Shown here: in pieces, positions 57,827-64,000 of the stretch | Position numbering within the stretch: the first letter of the stretch is position 1 | How the letters are laid out: each line of letters starts with the position of its first letter | Origin: a virus | Virus record (IMG/VR): IMGVR_UViG_3300031918_000008 | Location: 39,519-103,518 of that record | DNA: 64,000 nucleotides | Direction: 5' to 3' (one strand) | The notes under the pieces: generated by a model | Told to the model about the DNA's origin: nothing | Databases searched by the model: none | What the model saw: the letters and a program-made list of their open reading frames with translations, nothing else | Program-made: the position numbers and the translations under genes

Positions 57827-58609
57827 ATGATAGCGGATAAGTTTTACACTGATCCGCTTTTAGCAAAGCATTTAATAGAAGTAACTAATTCAAAAATAGA
57901 TTTTAGTAAGTTTGATGTTCTTCTTGAGCCTTCTGCTGGAAGTGGTAGTTTTTATTTTAATTTAGATAAATCTAAGCGTTTAGGATTAGACTTGTATCCT
58001 GATGCAAATGAAATACTTGAGCAAGATTTTTTTACTTTTAAGTATGATAGTAATAAAAAATATATAACAATTGGTAATCCTCCCTTTGGAAGAGTAAGCT
58101 CTATGGCTGTAAAGTTTTTTAATACAGCAAGTAATTTTTCAGAGTATATATGTTTTATAGTACCTCGTACTTTTAAACGAGTGTCAGTACAGAATAGATT
58201 AAACTTAAACTTTCATTTAATCTATGAAGAAAATATTCCTGCTAATAGTTTTACCCCTTCTATGAATGTAAAGTGTGTGTATCAAATATGGGAACATAGA
58301 AAGCAAAAAAGAAACATAGTCATTCTACCAAGTTTTACTAATGATTTTAAATTTGTTTCTATAGCTAATAAGGATAATGCTGACTTTGCTATGTTGGCTT
58401 ATGGGGGAAAATGTGGAAGAATAGAAAGAGTTATTCCTACTACCGGCTTGCGTAGTTGGCATTTTATAAAAGTAATTAATGATAAAAATGTAGAAGAAAT
58501 CATAGCAAGACTGAATAGCTTAGATTATTCCATTTGTGAAGATACAGCGCGACAAAACAGTATTGGGATGAAAGAAGTTTGTGAATTATATAATAATAAA
58601 TATACATAA
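57827..58609 (+). CDS. DNA N6-adenine methyltransferase-like
   Basis: 260 aa. SAM motif EPSAGSGSF (34-42) and catalytic NPPF (84-87) are in the gamma/alpha-like order (I before IV). C-terminal half (residues 100-260) lacks a clear target domain and ends in a Cys/Asn-rich region. It is the third DNA methyltransferase of the window. ATG follows TAGGAGACATT. Could instead methylate RNA, as some NPPF enzymes do. Confidence 0.82.
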   Translation: MIADKFYTDPLLAKHLIEVTNSKIDFSKFDVLLEPSAGSGSFYFNLDKSKRLGLDLYPDANEILEQDFFTFKYDSNKKYITIGNPPFGRVSSMAVKFFNTASNFSEYICFIVPRTFKRVSVQNRLNLNFHLIYEENIPANSFTPSMNVKCVYQIWEHRKQKRNIVILPSFTNDFKFVSIANKDNADFAMLAYGGKCGRIERVIPTTGLRSWHFIKVINDKNVEEIIARLNSLDYSICEDTARQNSIGMKEVCELYNNKYT

Positions 58610-58621
58610 TAAAAAAGTTTA

Positions 58622-58636
58622 TAACTATTAGTTAGT
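58622..58636 (+). promoter_or_regulatory. late-type motif variant upstream of the tRNA-like element
   Basis: TAACTATTAGTTAGT matches the 9-base core TAACTATTA of the late-type motif. It ends one base before the tRNA-like sequence, so it could place the 5' end of that RNA directly at its start. Confidence 0.4.
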
Positions 58637-58637
58637 A

Positions 58638-58742
58638 GGGGTATATTTGGTTATCGATTTAGTGGTTGATTGAAGCGACGAAAGGCCCATATTACGAAAG
58701 CTTAGACTGCTAAAGACCGGAGTTCAAATCTCCGATGCTCCA
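58638..58742 (+). tRNA. tRNA-like element, 105 nt, non-standard core
   Basis: A 7-bp acceptor stem, GGGGTAT (58638-58644) with ATGCTCC (58735-58741), including two G-T pairs, plus an A as discriminator base. The T-arm is perfect: CGGAG-TTCAAAT-CTCCG (58718-58734). The middle has a possible D-arm (ATCGA / TTGAT with AGTGG loop), a CTTAG / CTAAAG arm like a class II variable arm, and the word CTGCTAA that is common in tRNA-Ser(GCT) anticodon loops, but no regular 5-bp/7-nt anticodon arm fits. CCA is not encoded. Confidence 0.55.
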
Positions 58743-58764
58743 ATAAAGTATAAAAGGAATAGTT

Positions 58765-59445
58765 ATGATTTTACAAGAAAAAGAGTTTGAAATTACAAAC
58801 AAAGATTTACAAGAAAGTTTTCCAGAATTATATGAAAAATATAAAGAAACCTTTGGTAGTAAGCGCCCTGATATAAGCGTAGAGATACAGGATGAATATA
58901 ACTTTCATGTTTCTGTAACTGATTGGCAATCTGATTACTGGAATCCAGTTATTTATTTCTTTTTGCATGATGGTAAAGTTGCTTATTTTGATGCAGGAGT
59001 AGATGGTGGAAAGGGTAATTTTCCTTTTGGAAAGTATAAATTAGGTGATTCAGATGCAATATTAGAATGTTATACTAAAAGTTTTAATCGTTGTAATCTA
59101 ATAGTAAATAGTCATTTTATAAATAAACAAGCATTACCCGTATCAGAAGATTTAGACTTTGCAGAAGAGTATGTTTTGTGTTTAATGCATATGTATAAAG
59201 CAGCATTTAGACGTAAGAACTTTTTAAGCTATATTTATGATGGTAATTATACTGTAGATAATTGGAAACGTCCTATTAAGGAAGTGAAAAAAGCTGTGTT
59301 ACAGTATGGAAACTACAAAGATGAAGCCTATGATGCAATATTACTTTCGTTGCAGATGAAAGATTTAGTTGTAATAAATAGTGCAGGAAGTTCAAGACTT
59401 ACAAATAAAGGAACAAATATAGCTATTCAATTGAACGGAAGATAA
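58765..59445 (+). CDS. hypothetical protein, 226 aa
   Basis: ATG behind AAAGGAATAGTT. N-terminal part alpha/beta with VTDWQSDYWNPVIYFFLHDG. The C-terminal 60 residues (YKDEAYDAILLSLQMKDLV then LTNKGTNIAI) look like a winged helix. Could be a DNA-binding regulator, but no family is recognised. Confidence 0.66.
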   Translation: MILQEKEFEITNKDLQESFPELYEKYKETFGSKRPDISVEIQDEYNFHVSVTDWQSDYWNPVIYFFLHDGKVAYFDAGVDGGKGNFPFGKYKLGDSDAILECYTKSFNRCNLIVNSHFINKQALPVSEDLDFAEEYVLCLMHMYKAAFRRKNFLSYIYDGNYTVDNWKRPIKEVKKAVLQYGNYKDEAYDAILLSLQMKDLVVINSAGSSRLTNKGTNIAIQLNGR

Positions 59446-59466
59446 ATATTTATACTCATATTTTTA

Positions 59467-59511
59467 ATCCCTTATAACTATTATAGTGACACATTATAAT
59501 TTATAAGGGAT
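59467..59511. repeat. 11-bp inverted repeat around the late-type motif
   Basis: ATCCCTTATAA (59467-59477) is the exact complement of TTATAAGGGAT (59501-59511). The motif TAACTATTATAGT starts in the left arm and fills the loop, as at 3308-3349. The right arm also holds AAGGGA, the ribosome-binding site of the next gene. Confidence 0.8.
59475..59487 (+). promoter_or_regulatory. late-type promoter motif (TAACTATTATAGT)
   Basis: One base different from the 13-base core. It precedes the tail-fibre region genes starting at 59521. A second AT-rich box TATAAT follows at 59496-59501. Confidence 0.6.
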
Positions 59512-59520
59512 ATTTATTTT

Positions 59521-60267
59521 ATGGACTTAGACTTTTTAAAAACTCCGTGGGGATTTGGTAGTGTAACAGTAGTAACAGCAGGACTTTGTTTTATTTTATA
59601 TCGTGTTGGTTATATAGCTTTTGGAAAGTTTCAAGCAGGTAGAAAAGAAAAAGAAAAAGAAATATCTCCTCATGCTAGTTGCCCTCATTCAAAGGACATT
59701 ATGGATATTATACATCGAACGGCAGATCATTATGAAAAAGTCCAGAACTTAAAATCCTCTATAATTAAAGAGCAAATGAGATACTATGAAGAGATTGAAG
59801 AAGAAGTATTAGGACATTTAAAACATATCTTTACAAAATTAATATCAAATAAATTATCTAATAATGAGCAGTTTATTACTCATTCTGATTATGGCTACTA
59901 TATGCTTATTTTAAAAGTTATATTTTCTGATTTAAAATCCTATGTTAGAAACTTGTTTTTAGTTAATCATTATATAACCTATTCAATAGAAGATCAGCAA
60001 GATTATATTGAAAAGAAAAAAACTATTATAGTACAGAAAATATCAGAATCCATAAATGACTATTGGCGTGGATCATTAATAACATGCACTGAAATTTATG
60101 AAAAAAATAAAGAACAATTATCTTTTTTTGAAAGTCAAATAAAAGATGTTTTTAATCGAGCATTCTTTACTGCTCGTGAAGTTAATACTGCAATAATTAA
60201 AATGGAAGAAAGTTATCAGAATTATATAGATTCTATAGTTGGAGTTTCTGATGAGAATAAGGAGTAA
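59521..60267 (+). CDS. membrane-anchored coiled-coil protein, probably late, 248 aa
   Basis: ATG behind AAGGGATATTTATTTT. Hydrophobic segment at about 15-34 (FGSVTVVTAGLCFILYRVGYI), then a long charged helical domain. Begins the operon of virion-type genes. It may be a membrane-associated assembly or injection protein. No family recognised. Confidence 0.66.
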   Translation: MDLDFLKTPWGFGSVTVVTAGLCFILYRVGYIAFGKFQAGRKEKEKEISPHASCPHSKDIMDIIHRTADHYEKVQNLKSSIIKEQMRYYEEIEEEVLGHLKHIFTKLISNKLSNNEQFITHSDYGYYMLILKVIFSDLKSYVRNLFLVNHYITYSIEDQQDYIEKKKTIIVQKISESINDYWRGSLITCTEIYEKNKEQLSFFESQIKDVFNRAFFTAREVNTAIIKMEESYQNYIDSIVGVSDENKE

Positions 60268-60269
60268 GA

Positions 60270-60626
60270 ATGTCAATAATTATAGATGATACATTGTCTG
60301 GTAACTTAACATTTAATTTAGCAAGTGGCGAAGAAAAGTATATACAAGTTAACAGTAATATATATTCTTGTATTTTATCAACAAAGATGTTAGATAGTGG
60401 AGCAACATTTAGCTTAAAAAGTGCAATGGAATCTTCCGAATTTATAAAAGAAAATAATTTAGAAGCAAGTGATATTCAATGGGAGAATATAAAGATAGAA
60501 GGAATAGAATATACAGAGGTAACTGTAGATATACTTTCTATAACCTTTTTAAGTCCAAGTATTTTATATTTTAAAAATACTTCAGCAACTCAAATAATAC
60601 GATTTTCTTTACGGGGGATTAGATAA
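60270..60626 (+). CDS. probable tail or fibre-associated protein, 118 aa
   Basis: ATG behind AAGGAGTAAGA. Beta-rich sequence (LSGNLTFNLASGEEKYIQV, FLSPSILYFKN) like small fibre-connector proteins. It ends in a TAATG overlap with the fibre gene, so it is probably a partner or adaptor of the fibre. Assignment is from position and composition. Confidence 0.64.
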   Translation: MSIIIDDTLSGNLTFNLASGEEKYIQVNSNIYSCILSTKMLDSGATFSLKSAMESSEFIKENNLEASDIQWENIKIEGIEYTEVTVDILSITFLSPSILYFKNTSATQIIRFSLRGIR

Positions 60627-62788
60627 TGGGTGGAGTATGGGATTTTACGAAAGGTGGATTATCGTTTCAGCAAGAGCAAGCAATAGCCTTAAATACATTT
60701 GTCCGTCATTCTCATACAAATAAGCTAATACTCGACAATACTGAAGCTTCTTATACTTCTGCTGAAAAAATAAAATTAGGAAATTTAACAGACTCTTTTA
60801 AGGGTGTATTTAGTAATCAAGCATCAATAGTAGCGGCTTATCCCACACCATCTTCAGGATGGAGTGCTTGGAATTCAGCAACCAGTACAATATGGGCAGT
60901 AAGTAATTCCGCTTGGATAAATTCTGGAATAGCTTCTATAGGTAATATGCTTCAAACTGTTTATGATCCTCAATCAATAGGTAAAGACTCATTTAGTAGA
61001 GCAAATCATACAGGTAGTCAATTAATTTCTACTATAACAAACTTAGGAAGCGCAAGTGTTGATTCGTCAGGAAGCTTATCATTACCTTCTAATTTAACTG
61101 TTACATCAAAAATAACTTCTTCCAGTTTAGTTTCTTCAAATTTAATTTTAGGAAATGCTTCTACTTCAACACATACTTTGCACATACAGGGAATTAATAA
61201 TGGTGTTGCTGGTATATATTTATCAGATGCCGTTCCTAGTAGTGTTAGTTATTCATTATATAATGATAGTGGCACTTTAAAATGGAATGGAACTGCTATA
61301 GGAATGGGATCAAGTATATCAGGTACAACCAGATATATAGGTTTATTTACTGCCTCAAATGCTATTGGTGCTTCTGGTATATATCAAGATGCAAATAATA
61401 ATATTGGTATTGGAACTATTACCCCCGGAGCAAAACTTGGTGTAAAAGTTGGTACAAATCAAGATTTTTCTGTTACGAGTACAAACGGAGTATTAAATTT
61501 ACAATCTGTAAATGATGCATGGGACATATATAAACCTTTATATATTGATGGTAGCACCATTGCGTTTAATGCTAATGGTGGAGGGTATGTAGGAATTGGA
61601 ACGACAAATCCCTTAGCCAGATTAAATATTAATGATGGTGGATCTTCCTCACTTTTACTTGGTGATAATGTTACCACTGGCAAATCAGCTTTTGCTATAA
61701 GTTTATCTTCTGCTACTAATGGTTATACTAGTTTACAAGCTATTTCTGCTGGTGGTTCTAGTTATGGAAATATCATACTTAATACCTTAGGAGGAAACGT
61801 CGGCATTGGAACAATTAGTCCTGATGCTAAACTTAGTGTGAATGGCAGTATATCAACAATGACTTCTGTTGCGGGTATTGCTGGATCACAAACTCTTGGT
61901 GATATAAACTTGGCTGTAGATACTGGTGATGCTGGACATCGTACTCGTGTCTTTGCATTTAGTAATTCATCAGATTTAGTAGCATTTGGTTATATGGATA
62001 CTATTACTGAATCAGGAGGAGCATCTTCTGTTGTGTTTGGTTCTGGATTTGGAGGTGCTGGAGACGTTCTTTATATTAATAACAAGAGTGGTAATGTTGG
62101 TATTGGAACAACGAGTCCTCCTTGTTCATTAACATTAGGTGATTCTTCTTGTGGAACATGGGATAGTAATTATAGAGTAATAGATCTACTTGGTTGTGGT
62201 ACTATATTGGGAAGTCATAATAGTACTGGTTGGTCTGGAACAGGGTATGGCCAGACAGCTTGGGCAAACAATACATATTATAATGGAACAAGCAAAGCAA
62301 TAGGTACTGGTGCTGCAAGTTCAATATTACAAGGTACAGGGCAAATTGAATTTCAAGTTGCTCCATCCGTGTCTGCTAGTGCTACTCAAACATTCATTTC
62401 TGCTATGCATATCAATAATTCTGGTTATGTAGGTATTGGAACAAATAGTCCATTACAGCCATTGCATGTAGCATGGGCCGATCAAAGTCACTCAAGAATA
62501 AGAATTCAAAACACCAATAGTGCTGATGGTGGAAGACCCTTTGAATTAGTAGCTGGGATTAATACCGTAAGTCAAAGTGGGTTTAGTATTTATGATGCCA
62601 GTGCTTTAGCAACAAGATTAGTTATAGATAATAATGGCAGAGTGGGGATTGGTACTATATCCCCCACTTCGCCCCTACAGGTCATAGGTGTTTCAGTATT
62701 CGCCGACAACGCCGCCGCAACCACCGGAGGCCTTACCGCCGGAGCCTTTTACCGGACATCGACTGGTCAGTTAATGTGTGTTTATTAA
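60626..62788 (+). CDS. tail fibre / adhesin with VGIGT repeats, 720 aa
   Basis: Residues 1-220 look like an attachment part (WDFTKGGLSFQQEQA, HSHTNKLILDN). From about residue 255, seven-odd repeats of the form (N/Y)(V/I)GIGT-x-x-P-x-x-x-L-x-V occur (such as YVGIGTTNPLARL and NVGIGTISPDAKL), the beta-strand repeat of long phage fibres. The end FADNAAATTGGLTAGAFYR plus TSTGQLMCVY is a fibre C-terminal motif seen in many phages. The last 110 bases are strikingly GC-rich compared with the rest. Confidence 0.88.
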   Translation: MGGVWDFTKGGLSFQQEQAIALNTFVRHSHTNKLILDNTEASYTSAEKIKLGNLTDSFKGVFSNQASIVAAYPTPSSGWSAWNSATSTIWAVSNSAWINSGIASIGNMLQTVYDPQSIGKDSFSRANHTGSQLISTITNLGSASVDSSGSLSLPSNLTVTSKITSSSLVSSNLILGNASTSTHTLHIQGINNGVAGIYLSDAVPSSVSYSLYNDSGTLKWNGTAIGMGSSISGTTRYIGLFTASNAIGASGIYQDANNNIGIGTITPGAKLGVKVGTNQDFSVTSTNGVLNLQSVNDAWDIYKPLYIDGSTIAFNANGGGYVGIGTTNPLARLNINDGGSSSLLLGDNVTTGKSAFAISLSSATNGYTSLQAISAGGSSYGNIILNTLGGNVGIGTISPDAKLSVNGSISTMTSVAGIAGSQTLGDINLAVDTGDAGHRTRVFAFSNSSDLVAFGYMDTITESGGASSVVFGSGFGGAGDVLYINNKSGNVGIGTTSPPCSLTLGDSSCGTWDSNYRVIDLLGCGTILGSHNSTGWSGTGYGQTAWANNTYYNGTSKAIGTGAASSILQGTGQIEFQVAPSVSASATQTFISAMHINNSGYVGIGTNSPLQPLHVAWADQSHSRIRIQNTNSADGGRPFELVAGINTVSQSGFSIYDASALATRLVIDNNGRVGIGTISPTSPLQVIGVSVFADNAAATTGGLTAGAFYRTSTGQLMCVY

Positions 62789-62802
62789 ATTATTTTAGTT
62801 TT

Positions 62803-62818
62803 TAACTATTATAGTATA
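62803..62818 (+). promoter_or_regulatory. late-type promoter motif (TAACTATTATAGTATA)
   Basis: Motif variant 14 bases after the fibre stop and about 20 bases before the 62838 start. Also includes TATAGT as a -10-like box. Confidence 0.58.
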
Positions 62819-62837
62819 AGTATTTTAAGGAGACCGT

Positions 62838-63071
62838 ATGAAGTTTACAGTAGATAGTGAAGCGAAAAAGGCATTACAGGACTTGTGTGATATTGCATTA
62901 AAGACAGGCGGAATTCAGAACTTAGTTGCAGTACAAGTTATTTTATCAAATGTTCAGGATATAGAAAAAGTTGATAATACTGAAAAAGAAACTGATAAAA
63001 ATTTAGATAAAAAGAGTTCAAATAAAAAGAGTTCGGATACAAGTTTAGATAAAAAAGAAGTAGCTAAGTAA
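62838..63071 (+). CDS. small protein with charged Ser/Asp/Lys tail, 77 aa
   Basis: ATG behind AAGGAGACCGT. The first 45 residues are helical (SEAKKALQDLCDIALKTGG). The rest is a K/D/S-rich low-complexity tail (KKSSNKKSSDTS). It lies between two fibre genes, suggesting a chaperone or connector for them. Not recognised. Confidence 0.6.
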   Translation: MKFTVDSEAKKALQDLCDIALKTGGIQNLVAVQVILSNVQDIEKVDNTEKETDKNLDKKSSNKKSSDTSLDKKEVAK

Positions 63072-63084
63072 TTTAGAGGTAGTA

Positions 63085-64000
63085 ATGACAGGACTTTGGG
63101 ATGCAGGGAATAGCTCTTTAGATTATACAATAGTTGGAAATTGGAACGCAAATACTAATTCTCCTAATTTAGATGTTGTATCTACAATAGGAAATGCTTA
63201 TATAGTTTCTACGGCTGGCACTCATACTCTTGGAACTATATCAAATTGGAATGTTAATGATGTTGCTTTGAAAATATCTACAGGATGGGCTATTTTATCT
63301 AATAGATTTTCATTAGTTACTAATTATTTATATGTAGGAAAGCATGGTAGTGATACAGCAGGAAATGGTTCAGTAGAGAAACCTTTTTTAACAATTCAGA
63401 AAGCAATAAGTGTAGCTACAGCAGGTACAACTATTTTTGTATGGCCGGGAGCTTATACAGAAAACCTAGCATTAAAAGCAGGAGTAAACTTAGTAGCTCC
63501 TGCAAAGTTTTCGGTAACAGTTATAGGAACTGCTTCTACTGGAATTACAGGAACAGTTTATTTAGAGAAAATAATTTTTAGAAATTCAACTGGCTATGCT
63601 CTAAATTTTAGTGGAACTACTGCTCAAAATATACAGGCTTTAATGTGTAACTTTGAGTCAGCAACAGGAAATGGATATGATGCTGTTAATTATTCAAATT
63701 CAAATGCATCCAGTAAATTATTTATGACTGATAGTGTAGTAACTACTTATACTTCTACAACGGCTAAAGCATTAAATGTTGTAGCTGGTTCTGCTGGAAG
63801 TATTATAATGGCAAATACTACAGTTCAGTTAGTAGATAATCCTAATCATGTGGCTATTTATCTTGGTGGATCAGTTAGCTATACTCATACAATGGATGCA
63901 ATAATAGGACAAGTAGTTACTGCTAATACTTCACATTTCACAGCGGCTATGTTAACTGTTACTACTTTAAGTGTCCCTACTTTAGTACATAATTCCACTT
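63085..64000 (+). CDS. beta-helix tail fibre or tailspike (cut by window end)
   Basis: ATG behind AGAGGTAGTA, open to the last base (305 codons). VGKHGSDTAGNGSVEKPFLTIQKAIS in two parts, then TIFVWPGAYTENL and LKAGVNLVAP, is the pattern of right-handed beta-helix proteins of the DUF1565/pectate-lyase type. Ser/Thr-rich strands follow. It is probably a receptor-binding or polysaccharide-degrading tailspike; catalytic residues are not in the visible part. Confidence 0.75.
   Translation, partial: MTGLWDAGNSSLDYTIVGNWNANTNSPNLDVVSTIGNAYIVSTAGTHTLGTISNWNVNDVALKISTGWAILSNRFSLVTNYLYVGKHGSDTAGNGSVEKPFLTIQKAISVATAGTTIFVWPGAYTENLALKAGVNLVAPAKFSVTVIGTASTGITGTVYLEKIIFRNSTGYALNFSGTTAQNIQALMCNFESATGNGYDAVNYSNSNASSKLFMTDSVVTTYTSTTAKALNVVAGSAGSIIMANTTVQLVDNPNHVAIYLGGSVSYTHTMDAIIGQVVTANTSHFTAAMLTVTTLSVPTLVHNST

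Noticed and set aside
58660-58742. Simple tRNA-Ser(GCT) call for the element at 58.6 kb
   Set aside because: CTGCTAA is present, but no 5-bp anticodon stem fits around it and the D-region is too long, so only a tRNA-like element is claimed.
1-64000. General recoding of TAG or TGA as sense codons
   Set aside because: Many clear genes in the window end properly at TAG or TGA (for example 1322-1324, 4672-4674 and the ATGA junctions), so the interrupted frames at 27904, 55675 and 57601 are kept as individual cases.
1-64000. CRISPR arrays
   Set aside because: No regularly spaced direct repeats of suitable length were seen; repeats found are isolated inverted repeats or coding repeats.

Overview
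The window is a stretch of a large, very AT-rich, double-stranded DNA phage genome. It has a contractile tail (sheath plus tube-like proteins), so it looks like a myovirus. Nearly every gene lies on the plus strand in tight, often overlapping ATGA-type strings. The exceptions are one small heat-shock protein gene and a few short regulatory gaps. Genes start after AAGGA or GGAG ribosome-binding sites. Many promoters are ordinary sigma-70-like (TTGACA, 16-18 nt, TATAAT-like), so the host RNA polymerase is probably used for part of the programme. An oxygen-independent ribonucleotide reductase (NrdD/NrdG) points to an anaerobic or facultative host. A lipoprotein signal and a secreted coiled-coil protein fit a Gram-negative-type envelope. 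The host cannot be named from the sequence.

Layout. 1-3.9 kb: the end of one gene, then unrecognised proteins, probably late or structural. 3.9-6.9 kb: glutaredoxin, nrdG and an intein-split nrdD. 7-11.9 kb: membrane/coiled-coil pair, tail sheath and two tube-like proteins. 11.9-18.3 kb: dUTPase, 5'-3' exonuclease, a lipase-like protein, SNF2-type helicase and two DNA methyltransferases. 18.4-27.5 kb: Hsp20 on the minus strand, then many small genes, a DnaC-like loader, a SLOG protein and NAD-dependent DNA ligase. 27.6-28.2 kb: a broken TnpB. 28.9-37.9 kb: an RNA-repair block (HD-Pnk, a Hen1 methyltransferase fused to a Pnkp-type RNA ligase, and an Rnl1-like ligase) among small genes. 38.6-39.8 kb: an intact TnpB. 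40-43.5 kb: an AAA+ ATPase and a metalloprotease plus ADP-ribosyltransferase-like fusion behind a late-type motif. 43.55-43.8 kb: a highly structured leader. 44-58.6 kb: DnaB-like helicase, Bcs1-like AAA protein, nicotinate phosphoribosyltransferase, a metallo-beta-lactamase-fold protein, a third DNA methyltransferase and many small proteins. 58.6 kb: a tRNA-like element. 59.5-64 kb: tail fibre region.

Two promoter classes stand out. Middle-type replication and nucleotide genes follow TTGACA promoters. Tail, fibre, nrd and AAA/protease-ART genes follow a repeated motif, TAACTATTATAAT or close variants, which often sits inside or beside an inverted repeat.

The most interesting system is the RNA-repair block. 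An HD-domain phosphoesterase-kinase would heal broken RNA ends. A single polypeptide carries a full Hen1-like 3'-end 2'-O-methyltransferase and a Pnkp-like ligase, so it could methylate and seal in one pass and make repaired tRNAs resistant to the same ribotoxin. Also notable are three open reading frames interrupted by in-frame stop codons, one gene interrupted at a perfect -1 slippery heptamer, an attenuator-like leader at 43.6 kb, and a 105-nt tRNA-like RNA. Calls rest on reading motifs by eye, without database searches.
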